Shown here piece by piece: positions 25,813 to 34,281 of a DNA stretch of 64,000 nt. Position 1 is the first letter of the stretch. Each line of letters begins with the position of its first letter. Source of the DNA: JBFAPK01 sp040676675 (GTDB taxonomy: Bacteria; Actinomycetota; Actinomycetes; Mycobacteriales; Micromonosporaceae); assembly GCF_040676675.1 (NCBI RefSeq), contig NZ_JBFAPK010000041.1, positions 1 through 64,000 on the forward strand. The letters are read 5' to 3'. The position numbers and the translations under genes are program-made. The notes beneath the pieces were generated by a model. The model was not told the DNA's origin. It ran no database searches and was given only the letters and a program-made list of their open reading frames with translations.

Positions 25813-25818
25813 TTGACA
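25813..25818 (+). promoter_or_regulatory. TTGACA element before the assembly gap
   Basis: TTGACAAAGTAC looks like a -35 box with a regulator half-site (ACTTTG on the other strand). The transcript would run into the assembly gap, so the gene it serves is not visible. Confidence 0.3.
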
Positions 25819-25903
25819 AAGTACCCAAGTTGTGGGCGCTCGCGTCCGCTGCCGGTCGCGGTGCCGGGGCTGGCGGTGGAGGTGGTCCGCGCGGGTCTCT
25901 GGC

Positions 25904-26033
25904 NNNNNNNNNNGCGCCGCCCCCCCCCCCTAGCCCCGGGGGCCCGCCCCCCCCCCCACCCCCCCACCCCCCCCCCCCCCCCCCCCCCACCCCCCCCCCC
26001 CCCCCGGGGCCCCCCCCCCCCCCCCCCCACAAC
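25904..26033. other. assembly gap (10 N) and C-rich low-complexity artefact
   Basis: Ten Ns are followed by about 120 bases almost entirely C, broken by a few A and G. No gene or regulatory reading is possible. The run of Ns usually marks a gap of unknown size, so the genes on both sides may not be true neighbours. Confidence 0.95.
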
Positions 26034-26062
26034 CCGTCGCATCCGGCGCTCGCCGGGTGCGG

Positions 26063-26662
26063 TCAGGGGCGGAAGGCGGCGAGGACGAGGTCCGCGTACC
26101 GCCGCCAGACGGCCGGGTCGTGCTCGTCCAGCACGATGAGCTGGCGGAGCACGCCACAGAGGACGACGCGGACATCGAGGACGCCGGCGTCCGGGCGGAC
26201 GAGACCGGAGCCCTTCGCGGCCTCGACCAGCCGGCCGATCAGCTCGACGATCCGGGCGGCGGGAACGAGCCGGGCTTCGAGCAGCACCGCCGCGAGGCCG
26301 CGGTCGCGGGAGAGCCGATCGAACAGGTCCGGCACGTAGTCGGCGAACGCGCGGTAGGCGTCGTCGGCGGCGAGGGCTGCCTGCGTACGGGCCTCCAGCT
26401 CGCCGAAGTTCTCCCGCGCGACGGCCAGCACCAGCTCGTCCTTGGTCGGGTAGCTGCGGTAGACGGTCGCGCGCCCGACTCCCGCCCGCGCGGCCACCTC
26501 GGGCACGGTTACCTCCAGCCCGCGCTCGGCGAACAGCTCCCGGGCCGCCGCCAGCACGCGCCCGTGGTTGCGCAGCGCGTCCGCGCGTCGCGGCACGGTT
26601 CCCGTCGCGGTCGTATCGGATTCCGGCGCATCACGGCGCCCCTGGTCAGTCGACGACGTCAA
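26063..26662 (-). CDS. TetR family transcriptional regulator
   Basis: A 199-residue TetR regulator. The HTH is at residues ~35-75: VLAAARELFAERGLEVTVP and VAARAGVGRATVYRSYPTKD. The C-terminal helical ligand domain has the PF-type region GVLRQLIVLDEHDP. The TTG start at 26662 overlaps the upstream gene by 17 bp; GTG 26596 is a fair alternative that trims 22 residues. It follows the SnoaL-like gene and very likely binds the paired CCGGAC-N6-GTCCGG operators at 27025-27077, repressing its own operon. Confidence 0.9.
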   Translation of the reverse strand: MTSSTDQGRRDAPESDTTATGTVPRRADALRNHGRVLAAARELFAERGLEVTVPEVAARAGVGRATVYRSYPTKDELVLAVARENFGELEARTQAALAADDAYRAFADYVPDLFDRLSRDRGLAAVLLEARLVPAARIVELIGRLVEAAKGSGLVRPDAGVLDVRVVLCGVLRQLIVLDEHDPAVWRRYADLVLAAFRP

Positions 26663-27005
26663 AGCCGGTCTCGTACACCCGCTGGAAGCGGCCGTCCTCG
26701 GCCAGCGTCGCGAAGTAGTACATCTCCCGGTGCACGACCGTCCCGTCGGTCAACGTCATCCGGTACCGGTGCCGCTCGGCGTAGTGCGCGCCGTCGTACA
26801 GCTCGTCGAGCACGGTGACCTCGCCCTCGGCGACCCGGTCGCGGATGCCGGCGACCATCTGCGCGAACTCCGCGCGGTCGCGCGTCCGGCCGTCGCTGTG
26901 GTGGACCAGGTCCGGCGCGTAGTACCGGTCGAGGGCCTCGGACAGTTCGAGGCGGGGCGCGAACGCCACGTCGCGGATGGCGTCGCTGATGCGTACCGGT
27001 GTCAC
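26646..27005 (-). CDS. SnoaL-like / NTF2-like protein
   Basis: A 119-residue alpha+beta cone-fold protein. LDRYYAPDLVHHSDGRTRD and YAERHRYRMTLTDGTVVHRE are typical of SnoaL-like nuclear transport factor 2 folds, which bind or transform small molecules. GTG 27005 is preferred because GGAGG lies at 27012-27016, 6 nt upstream. It is the first gene of the TetR operon, so it is the probable repressed target, perhaps involved in handling the inducer. Confidence 0.85.
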   Translation of the reverse strand: MTPVRISDAIRDVAFAPRLELSEALDRYYAPDLVHHSDGRTRDRAEFAQMVAGIRDRVAEGEVTVLDELYDGAHYAERHRYRMTLTDGTVVHREMYYFATLAEDGRFQRVYETGFDVVD

Positions 27006-27024
27006 AGGCAACCTCCATAGCTAT

Positions 27025-27077
27025 CCGGACTCGCGTGTCCGGTTGTCGGTGACAGTACCGGACAGGCGAGTCCGGTA
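27025..27077 (-). promoter_or_regulatory. two matching TetR-type operators
   Basis: Site 1 (27025-27042) is ccggac-tcgcgt-gtccgg. Site 2 (27056-27077) is taccggac-aggcga-gtccggta. Read on opposite strands, the 18-bp cores differ by one base. Centres are 33 bp apart and lie 20-72 bp before the SnoaL-like start, so both cover the promoter. Confidence 0.8.
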
Positions 27078-27282
27078 CCGAGTGAGGTGTGCGACACGCC
27101 GCTTGACCTGCCCAGATGTGCTTGATTGTTTTCGGTGGATTCCGGTTATGTGCCATTAACCGCGCTTGTACGGTCGGGGTAGGTTGTCGATCATTTGCGA
27201 GGTGCCGGTATGGCGGTAACCTGGACTCGACGGATGCAACGGGCGATAATATATCGAATCGGGCTACGGGTAACAGGACGCC

Positions 27283-29154
27283 ATGACGGGCGATGACACG
27301 GGTACGACCAAGCCCTACCTCGCGGGTCTCGACGGACTGCGCGCCATCGCCGTCACCGCCGTCGTCCTCTACCACCTCTTTCCCGCGCTGCTGCCCGGCG
27401 GCTTCGTCGGTGTCGACGTCTTCTTCGTCATCAGCGGCTTTCTGATCACGACACTGCTCCTCGCCGAACACGCCCGGACGGGACGCGTCCGCCTGCGGGA
27501 GTTCTGGGTACGACGAGCCCGCCGGCTCCTGCCGGCGCTCTTCCTCGTGATCGGCGTCGCCTCCTCGGTCGCGCTGCTCGTCGGCGGCGACGTGCTCGTC
27601 GGCCTCGACCGCCAGATCGTCGGCGCGGGTACGTTCACCAACAACTGGCTGGAGATGGCGGCGGGCTCCGACTATTTCGACGCCACGACCCTGCACGTCT
27701 TCACCAATTTCTGGTCGCTCGCGGTCGAGGAACAGTTCTACGCCGTCTGGCCGTTCGTCGTCGTCGGGCTGCTCGGCCTCCCCGTCCTGGCGTGGCGGCA
27801 CCGCGCCGGCGCGCTGACCGCACTGCTCCTGGCGCTCGGCTCCGCCGCCTGGATGGCCGTCGTCTTCGACGGCGCCAACGCGACCCGCGTCCACTACGGC
27901 ACGGACACCCACGCCGTCGGGCTCATGCTCGGCGCGGCGCTCGCCTTCCGGCGCGACCGCCGCCACGCCACGCCGACCGGCGATCCCGGGTCCGGCCCGG
28001 CGCGGCGCCGGCTCACCCAGGCGCTCGGCCTGCTCTCGCTCGCGGCGCTGGTCGGGCTCATGATCTGGCTGCCGGAACGGGCCGCCGTCACCTATCGCGG
28101 CGGTCTCGCGCTGGCGAGCCTGCTGACGGCCGTGGTCATCGTGGCGAGCGTCGGCCAGCGGGGCGTGCTGCGGCGCCTCCTCGAATCCGCGCCGCTGAGG
28201 TGGCTCGGCCTCCACTCCTACGGCATCTACCTCTGGCACTGGCCGGTGATCGTCCTACTGCGACACGCGCTGCCGGCGGACGTACCCGGGTCGACGACGG
28301 CCCTCGTCGCGGGCGTGGCGACGCTCGCCGCGGCGGCGGCCAGCTACCGGCACCTTGAGGAGCCCGTCCGCCGGCTCGGCGTACGGGCCTTCCTGCGGCG
28401 TGGCGTACGCAAGGAGGCGATCGTCGCCGGGCGGTCCGGGACGGGGTGGCGCCTGCCCGCCCACCCGTTCCTGCTGGTCGCCTGCGCGCTCGTGGCCATG
28501 ACGACGGCCGCCGTCGTCGGCGCGCCCGCCACCACCCAGGCGCAGCGGCAGGTGGCGGAGGGGCAGCGGGTGATCGCGCACGCGGGTCCGGTCCCGGCGC
28601 GGCGGCCCGAGCAGCACCCGGCGGCCACCTCGACGCCCCCGGCGCCGCTCGCGCCGCAGCCCTACCACCCGATCACCGGCAGCAGCATCACGCTGGTCGG
28701 CGACTCGGTGGCGCTGGCCAGCGCGGGCGAGCTGCAGGCCCGGTTCCCGGGCATCTACATCGACGCCAAGGTGTCGCGCTCCATGCGCCAGGGCGGGCTG
28801 GAGACCATCGAGCGGCTGCGGTCGGCGGGCAGCCTGCGCCGCGTCCTCGTCGTCGCGCTCGGGACGAACGGCGCCTTCGGCGACGGGAACCTGGACCGGC
28901 TGCTGAGCGAGGTCGGCAAGGAGCGGAAGGTCGTCTTCGTGACGGCCCACGCGGCCCGGGACTGGGTGCGCGCGAACAACGACGCGCTGCGCGCGGTCGT
29001 CGGGCGGTACCCGAACGTACGCGTCGCCGAGTGGGACGCCGCCATCCGCGCGCGCCCGGGTGGCCTCGCCTCCGACGGCATCCACCCGAACCGCGTCGGT
29101 GTCGCGATCTACGCGGACTGCGTCCAGGCGGCGCTCGCCCAGATGAAGCAGTAG
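27283..29154 (+). CDS. acyltransferase 3 (OafA/YrhL type) with C-terminal SGNH domain
   Basis: A 623-residue paralogue of the gene at 4862. LDGLRAIAVTAVVLYHLFP (catalytic His), LPGGFVGVDVFFVISGFLI and FWSLAVEEQFYAVWP define the membrane acyltransferase; the SGNH domain has ITLVGDSVALAS, VVALGTNGAFG and SDGIHPNRVG (Asp-His). It probably acetylates a surface polymer. Upstream 27078-27282 is AT-rich near 27246-27255 (TAATAT), a likely promoter; AGGA precedes the ATG. Confidence 0.92.
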   Translation: MTGDDTGTTKPYLAGLDGLRAIAVTAVVLYHLFPALLPGGFVGVDVFFVISGFLITTLLLAEHARTGRVRLREFWVRRARRLLPALFLVIGVASSVALLVGGDVLVGLDRQIVGAGTFTNNWLEMAAGSDYFDATTLHVFTNFWSLAVEEQFYAVWPFVVVGLLGLPVLAWRHRAGALTALLLALGSAAWMAVVFDGANATRVHYGTDTHAVGLMLGAALAFRRDRRHATPTGDPGSGPARRRLTQALGLLSLAALVGLMIWLPERAAVTYRGGLALASLLTAVVIVASVGQRGVLRRLLESAPLRWLGLHSYGIYLWHWPVIVLLRHALPADVPGSTTALVAGVATLAAAAASYRHLEEPVRRLGVRAFLRRGVRKEAIVAGRSGTGWRLPAHPFLLVACALVAMTTAAVVGAPATTQAQRQVAEGQRVIAHAGPVPARRPEQHPAATSTPPAPLAPQPYHPITGSSITLVGDSVALASAGELQARFPGIYIDAKVSRSMRQGGLETIERLRSAGSLRRVLVVALGTNGAFGDGNLDRLLSEVGKERKVVFVTAHAARDWVRANNDALRAVVGRYPNVRVAEWDAAIRARPGGLASDGIHPNRVGVAIYADCVQAALAQMKQ

Positions 29155-29184
29155 CCGTGGTGGCGAACATCTGCCGTGTTTGCC

Positions 29185-29210
29185 TTCGAGTGCGCTCGAA
29201 GCCCTAGCGT
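29185..29210 (+). promoter_or_regulatory. palindrome and -10 box before the SDR gene
   Basis: TTCGAG-TGCG-CTCGAA (29185-29200) is a perfect inverted repeat directly before TAGCGT (29205-29210), which lies 7 nt before ATG 29218. The palindrome occupies the -35/-10 spacer, an operator position. Confidence 0.5.
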
Positions 29211-29217
29211 CATGATC

Positions 29218-29985
29218 ATGAGTGACCTGCTGTTGGACAAGACGAGGGTGCTGGTGACCGGCGGTACGAGCGGGCTGGGACTCGCCATGGCGTCGGCGCT
29301 GGCCGAGGCGGGGGCGACGGTCGCGGTGACCGGCCGCTCCGGCGAGCGCGCCAGCGCCGTCGCCGCCGAACTGCCGGGCGCGTTCGGCATCGAACTGGAT
29401 GTACGGGACGAGGCGTCGGTGGCCGGCGCGGTCGACGAGGCGTGGTCGCGGCTCGGCGGGATCGACCTGTTGGTGAACAACGCCGGGCTTGGCATGCGTA
29501 CGGTCAACCCGCACTTCATGACCCGCCCCCAGGGCTTCTGGGAGGTGCCGGCCAGCGGCTTCCGCGCGGTGGTGGAGACCAACCTGACCGGCTATTTCCT
29601 GGTGGCGCGCGAGGTCACGCCCCGGATGCTGGCCGCGGGCGGTGGCCGCATCGTCAACATCTCGGTGAGCGAATCGACCATGAGCCGGACCGGCTTCGTC
29701 CCGTACGGGCCGTCGCGCGCCGGCAGCGAGTCGCTCTCCCGGATCATGGCCGCCGACCTGCTGGGCACGGGCGTCACCGTCAACCTGCTGCTGCCGGGAG
29801 GTCCCACCGTCACGGGAATGCTGCCGCCGGACGCCGTACCCCGCGCGGGCCGGTTCCTGGAGGCCGCGGTGATGGGCCCGCCCATCGTCTGGCTGGCCTC
29901 GGCGGCGGCGGCCGGCGTGCACGACGAGCGCATCGTCGCCGTCGAGTTCGAGCGCTGGCTCGCCGAGCGCCGCGCCGACGGGTGA
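29218..29985 (+). CDS. short-chain dehydrogenase/reductase
   Basis: A 255-residue SDR. VLVTGGTSGLG binds the nucleotide, LLVNNAGLGM is intact, and INISVSES-type strand IVNISVSESTMS supplies Ser, but the YxxxK motif reads YGPSRAG, i.e. Tyr with Arg in place of the catalytic Lys. Activity may therefore be altered. ATG 29218 fits a leaderless start 7 nt after TAGCGT; 29212 is the alternative. It ends inside a 24-bp duplication. Confidence 0.88.
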   Translation: MSDLLLDKTRVLVTGGTSGLGLAMASALAEAGATVAVTGRSGERASAVAAELPGAFGIELDVRDEASVAGAVDEAWSRLGGIDLLVNNAGLGMRTVNPHFMTRPQGFWEVPASGFRAVVETNLTGYFLVAREVTPRMLAAGGGRIVNISVSESTMSRTGFVPYGPSRAGSESLSRIMAADLLGTGVTVNLLLPGGPTVTGMLPPDAVPRAGRFLEAAVMGPPIVWLASAAAAGVHDERIVAVEFERWLAERRADG

Positions 29986-30014
29986 CCCGGGCGCCGCGCC
30001 GACGGGTGACCCGG
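29967..30014 (+). repeat. 24-bp exact tandem duplication spanning the SDR stop codon
   Basis: gcgccgcgccgacgggtgac plus ccgg is repeated head to tail at 29967-29990 and 29991-30014. The stop TGA (29983-29985) lies in the first copy. Confidence 0.9.
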
Positions 30015-30060
30015 TAGCGCCGGCTCGGCCCGCCGGACGGCCGCTCCGGACCGGCGCGAG

Positions 30061-30094
30061 CCGGCCCCGCCCGCCGTCGGGCGAGCGGGGCCGG
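30061..30094. terminator. bidirectional terminator-like hairpin
   Basis: ccggccccgc (30061-30070) pairs with gcggggccgg (30085-30094), with an inner gcccg/cgggc stem. It lies between the convergent SDR gene and the secreted repeat protein gene. Confidence 0.6.
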
Positions 30095-30144
30095 CGAGCG
30101 TCGCCGGGCGGGCGGCCCGGGACGGTCGGCGAGCACGGGTCGGG

Positions 30145-31242
30145 TCAGACCCAGGAGGTGAAGGAGTTGAAGAATCGGTACGGGGCGGGATTGCCGGCGT
30201 TGTCGAAGCAGAGCACGTCGACCTCGGCGTCCGAGCCGACGTGTGACCACGGCTGGGTGAGGTGGCAGTAGTGCGGGCCCTCGCCGAACGCGGTGACCTG
30301 GCTGTGCGTCTCGGCCAGGCCGAGGAACGGGTACTTCACCAGGTAGCGTCCGGGCGGGGCGATGGCGCCGATGCCGTTGAAGCCGAACCCGCCGGCCGGG
30401 TAGTTGAAGTTGGTCTGTCCGGCGCCGGCGGACCAGACGTAGCCGAAGTACTTCGGCGGCCCGAACGAGCCGAAGACGGCCCGCTCGCGGTGGTACGAGA
30501 GGGTGAACTCGCTGGACGCCAGCACCCCGGTCGCGTCGAAGCAGAAGACCGTGGCGATGATGTCGGTACCGCTGGCCGACCAGCTGAACACCTTGCAGCG
30601 GCGCGGCGCCGCGTTCGGGTGTACGGCGCTGACCTGAAGGTTGCCGGCGAGCGCGGCCAGCGAGCCGACGCCGCCGAGCCGCACCTGGTACTGCCCCGGC
30701 GGACCGGGCACCACGGCGACCCCGCCACCCGTCGAGTTGTACCACTGGACGAGGCCGCCCGCGCCGTACTGGAGCGAGGCGTAGCTGCCGGAGCCGGCCG
30801 GTAGCACCCCGGTGCTCAGCGTCCAGAGCACCGTGAACGGGGTGTCGTCCCGGGCGCCGCCCGGCTTGAAGCACTGCACGTCGACGATCTCGTCCACCCC
30901 GGACTGGTACCAGCGGACGATGTCGCAGTAGTGGCCCGTCCGGTTCACCGGGGTGACGTGGACGTTGCCTCGCGAACCGGTGCCGACCTGCGGGAACTTC
31001 ACCAGGAAGCGGCCGGGTGCGAGCCACATCCCCTCGGCGGAGAGCCCGGGGAAGGCGGTCTTCCAGCTGCCCCACTGCCGGGTCGGGTCGAGCACCGTCC
31101 AGACCGGCGCCGTCGGGTTGTCGACGTAGGCGTATCCCCACCGGTCCGCGGTGGCGGCCCGGGCCGGGCCGGTGGGGCCGAGCGCGCTGGCCACCAGGGC
31201 GGCGACCAGCGTGGTGGCGATGACGATGGGACGGAATCGCAT
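30145..31242 (-). CDS. secreted protein with three tandem beta domains
   Basis: A 365-residue exported protein. The Sec signal peptide (PIVIATTLVAALVASALG, cleavage after ARA) is followed by three ~105-residue repeats. Each has a GRFLVKFP/GQYQVRL/GRYLVKYP turn, an NVHVTPV-like strand, a cysteine after an aromatic, and a D-x-x-V-x-V-x-CF pair (DEIVDVQCF, DIIATVFCF, DAEVDVLCF). Each repeat thus probably holds one disulfide. I know of no function; a carbohydrate- or surface-binding role is possible. ATG 31242 has GGAGGA upstream; the longer frame is not used. Confidence 0.8.
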   Translation of the reverse strand: MRFRPIVIATTLVAALVASALGPTGPARAATADRWGYAYVDNPTAPVWTVLDPTRQWGSWKTAFPGLSAEGMWLAPGRFLVKFPQVGTGSRGNVHVTPVNRTGHYCDIVRWYQSGVDEIVDVQCFKPGGARDDTPFTVLWTLSTGVLPAGSGSYASLQYGAGGLVQWYNSTGGGVAVVPGPPGQYQVRLGGVGSLAALAGNLQVSAVHPNAAPRRCKVFSWSASGTDIIATVFCFDATGVLASSEFTLSYHRERAVFGSFGPPKYFGYVWSAGAGQTNFNYPAGGFGFNGIGAIAPPGRYLVKYPFLGLAETHSQVTAFGEGPHYCHLTQPWSHVGSDAEVDVLCFDNAGNPAPYRFFNSFTSWV

Positions 31243-31367
31243 CACTCCTCCGTTCGTACGCGCGACAGGTGGAGTGATCGTGCCCAACCCGCAACGGCGA
31301 CCGCTGTCGGGTTGGGCACTCTGCGTGATCCGATATCCGCCGCGATCCGGTACGCACCGGACGGGCG

Positions 31368-31406
31368 CGCCGTGCGGCGTCAGCTGACCGCCGTGCGGCG
31401 TCAGCT
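31368..31406 (-). repeat. 18-bp direct repeat spanning the M28 peptidase stop
   Basis: cgccgtgcggcgtcagct occurs at 31368-31385 and 31389-31406; the minus-strand stop codon (31401-31403) lies in the second copy. Confidence 0.85.
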
Positions 31407-32858
31407 CCCGGGCTTCGGAAACGCGACCGGGCTGCGGTAGCCGTTGCGCCCGACCGCCCGTACGCCGAAGAAGACGTTGTCCTTCGACAGGTCGACGGTC
31501 GCCTCGGTGACGTCGCCGACCGGCAGCACCCGCTGCCACTCCGACGCGGTCGTCTCCCGCCACACCAGCTCGTACCCGGCCAGGTCCGGCTCGGTGCCGC
31601 GCTGCCAGCGCAGGGTGGTGTCGTTCGTCAGCGAGGTGGTCAGCACGGTCGTGTTCTTCGGGGTGCCGGGTGCCTGGGCGAGCGACCAGAGGACCGCCCC
31701 GTTGACCCTGGCGACCCGGGTGATGTACCCGAAGTCGCAGAACTCCGGCAGGTCGCCGTACTGCTTGCCGTCGACCACCCGGACGTCCTGGTGCTGGTGG
31801 GCGAAGTCCTCGTGCGGTTCGGTGAAGCGGCCGGCGGGCCAGCCCTCGCGCAGGAACGAGATGTGGTCGCTGCCGCGCAGGTAGCGGTCCCGGCGGTAGA
31901 TCACCCAGACGTCCATGCCGGTGGCGCCGTTGCTGGCCACGTCGCAGGCGAAGCGGGCGAGCTGGCGCGAGGGGGAGTCGTTCTCGCCGCCGACCGACTG
32001 GCGGGTGGACGCCTCGGCCGGGGTCTCCGCGGTCGGCACGCCCTCGGCGAAGAGCCGGACCCGGTACGGGTCGCGCGTACCGTCGTCGGCCTTGCTGCTG
32101 CCCACGATGTCGTTGCTGAACATGCCCTGCACGTCCGCGCCGGCCGCCTTGAGCTGCTTGGCCAGGTAGGTCGAGCCGTACAGGTTCTGCTCCTCGCCGG
32201 CGACGGCGGCGAAGACGATGGTGGCGGCGGTGGGGCGGGTCGCCAGCACCCGGGCCAGCTCCATCACGACCGCCACGCCCGACGCGTCGTCGTCGGCGCC
32301 CGGCGCGTCGCTGGTCGCGTCCATCACGTCGGTGCAGCGCGAGTCGTAGTGTCCGGTGATCACGTAGACCCGCTCGGGGGAGGTCTGGCCGCGCAGCGTG
32401 GCGACCACGTTGGTGATCTTCGTGGGTACGGGGATCCGGGTGGCCGGCTCCTGGACGTACGACTGGAGTTCGACCGTCATCCGACCGTTCGAGCGGGCCG
32501 CGTAGCCCCGCATCTCCTGGAAGATCCAGTCCCGGGCGGCGCCGATGCCCCGCTCGGGATCGTCCTGGCTCGACAGGGTGTGCCGGGTACCGAACGCGGC
32601 GAGCCGGCGGACGGTCGCCTCGATCCGGCGCTGGTCGACCTCGCGCAGCAGCTCCCGGAGTTCCCGGTCGGGGGACTGCGCGGTCACCCGGCGGCCCGGG
32701 TCCCGCTCGTCGGAGCGCCCGTCGGCGCGCTCGGCGGCGGTGGCGGGCTCCGCGAGCAGCGGTACGGCGACCGCCGCCGCGGAGGCGGACAGGAAGGTAC
32801 GGCGCGACGACCTCGTGGGCTCGACGCCCTCGTGTGCGGGGGTTGGCATACGTCGCAT
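31401..32858 (-). CDS. Tat-exported M28 family zinc peptidase with FnIII-like tail
   Basis: A 485-residue secreted metallopeptidase. The twin-arginine signal SSRRTFLSASAAAVAVP precedes the catalytic domain. Zinc ligands are visible in VITGHYDSR (His), GADDDASG (Asp), VAGEEQ (Glu pair), MFSNDIVG (Asp) and GSDHISF (His). The last ~85 residues (LRWQRGTEPDLAGYELVWR, FFGVRAVGRNGYRSP) form a fibronectin III-like domain. M28 enzymes are aminopeptidases or carboxypeptidases. On the minus strand TTGACA (32880-32885) and TGGCAT 17 nt later would start transcripts near ATG 32849, an alternative start. Confidence 0.93.
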   Translation of the reverse strand: MRRMPTPAHEGVEPTRSSRRTFLSASAAAVAVPLLAEPATAAERADGRSDERDPGRRVTAQSPDRELRELLREVDQRRIEATVRRLAAFGTRHTLSSQDDPERGIGAARDWIFQEMRGYAARSNGRMTVELQSYVQEPATRIPVPTKITNVVATLRGQTSPERVYVITGHYDSRCTDVMDATSDAPGADDDASGVAVVMELARVLATRPTAATIVFAAVAGEEQNLYGSTYLAKQLKAAGADVQGMFSNDIVGSSKADDGTRDPYRVRLFAEGVPTAETPAEASTRQSVGGENDSPSRQLARFACDVASNGATGMDVWVIYRRDRYLRGSDHISFLREGWPAGRFTEPHEDFAHQHQDVRVVDGKQYGDLPEFCDFGYITRVARVNGAVLWSLAQAPGTPKNTTVLTTSLTNDTTLRWQRGTEPDLAGYELVWRETTASEWQRVLPVGDVTEATVDLSKDNVFFGVRAVGRNGYRSPVAFPKPGS

Positions 32859-32964
32859 GCCATCAACGATCGAGACGATTGTCAATGAATCGTTTCGGGT
32901 CGGCGGCCGGGTTTGCCCGGGAGGCCGAGGTTTGCCCGGCTTCCCGCCGGGAACGGCACACCTC

Positions 32965-34266
32965 ATGACGAAACCACGTGTCGTGATCGTCGGAGCCGGC
33001 TTCGCCGGTTACCACGCGGCGAAGCGCCTGGTCCGGCTCGCGGGCGGCCGTGCCGAGATCATCCTGTTGAACCCCACCGACTACTTCCTCTACCTGCCGC
33101 TGCTGCCCGAGGTCGCGGCCGGCATCCTCGAACCCACCCGGATCTCGGTACCGCTCGCCCGGACGCTCGACGGGGTGCGGATCGTCATCGGCGAGGCGAA
33201 CCGGATCGACCTGCGCGAGCGCCGGGTCGGCTACACCGGGCCCGAGGGCGACCCCGGCGAGCTGAGCTACGACCGGCTGATCATCTCGGTGGGCAGCGTG
33301 AACAAGCTGCTGCCGATCCCCGGCGTCACCGAGCACGCGCACGGCTTCCGGGGTTTGCCCGAGGCGCTGTACCTGCACGACCACATCGTCAGCCAGCTCG
33401 AACTGGCCAGCGGCCTGGCGGACACCGCCGAACGCGACGCCCGCTGCACCTTCGTGGTGGTCGGCGCCGGGTACACCGGTACCGAGGTGGCCGCGCACGG
33501 GCAGCTCTTCACCGACGCGCTGGCCGCGCAGAACCCGTGGCTGAACACCCGGCCCCGGTGGATGCTGCTCGACGTGGCCGAGCGGGTGCTGCCCGAGCTG
33601 GACCCGCGGATGTCGGAGACCGCCCACCGGGTGCTCACCTCGCGGGGCGTGGACGTGCGCTGCGGCACCTCGGTGAAGGAGGCCACCGCCGACGGGGTAC
33701 GCCTCAGCGACGGCGAGTACGTCCGTACCCGCTCGCTGATCTGGTGCGTCGGGGTACGCCCCGACCCGCTCGTCGCCGAACTGGGACTGCGTACGGAGAA
33801 GGGCCGGCTCGTGGTGGACGAGTTCCTCAACGTACCGGGCTTCCCGGAGGTCTTCGCCTGCGGCGACGCCGCCGCCGTGCCGGACCTGACCCGCCCCGGC
33901 GAGGTGACCGCGATGACCGCCCAGCACGCCGAGCGGCAGGGCAAGCTGGCCGCGCACAACGTCGCCGCCTCGTACGGTCAGGGGCGCCGGCGGGCGTACC
34001 GCCACCACGACCTGGGCTTCGTGGTGGACCTCGGCGGGATCGACGCCGCCGCCAACCCGCTGCAGGTGCCGCTCTCCGGGCTGGCCGCCAAGGCCGTGAC
34101 CCGCGGCTACCACCTCTACTCGATGCCCGCCAACCGGGCCCGGGTCGGCGCGGACTGGCTGCTGGACGCGGTGCAGTCCCGGCAGAACGTACGGCTGGGG
34201 CTGGTGCCGGCGAACGTGGTACCGCTGGAGAGCGCCTCGCCGGAGGTCCCCGCCCTGCGCCGCTGA
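32965..34266 (+). CDS. NAD(P)/FAD oxidoreductase, type II NADH dehydrogenase-like
   Basis: A 433-residue two-dinucleotide-binding-domain flavoprotein. VVIVGAGFAGYHAAKRL binds FAD, FVVVGAGYTGTEVA binds NADH, and VFACGDAAAVPD is the second FAD motif. DYFLYLPLLPEVAAG is typical of NDH-2 proteins, and the C-terminus (ADWLLDAVQSR) would be the membrane-anchoring amphipathic helix. NDH-2 passes electrons from NADH to menaquinone without proton pumping. Longer upstream frames are shadows of the divergent peptidase gene. Confidence 0.9.
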   Translation: MTKPRVVIVGAGFAGYHAAKRLVRLAGGRAEIILLNPTDYFLYLPLLPEVAAGILEPTRISVPLARTLDGVRIVIGEANRIDLRERRVGYTGPEGDPGELSYDRLIISVGSVNKLLPIPGVTEHAHGFRGLPEALYLHDHIVSQLELASGLADTAERDARCTFVVVGAGYTGTEVAAHGQLFTDALAAQNPWLNTRPRWMLLDVAERVLPELDPRMSETAHRVLTSRGVDVRCGTSVKEATADGVRLSDGEYVRTRSLIWCVGVRPDPLVAELGLRTEKGRLVVDEFLNVPGFPEVFACGDAAAVPDLTRPGEVTAMTAQHAERQGKLAAHNVAASYGQGRRRAYRHHDLGFVVDLGGIDAAANPLQVPLSGLAAKAVTRGYHLYSMPANRARVGADWLLDAVQSRQNVRLGLVPANVVPLESASPEVPALRR

Positions 34267-34281
34267 GCCTGATGGCCCGGT

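Noticed and set aside
25914..26033. Proline/glycine-rich frames in the C-rich tract
   Set aside because: They derive from a homopolymer-like artefact beside a run of Ns.
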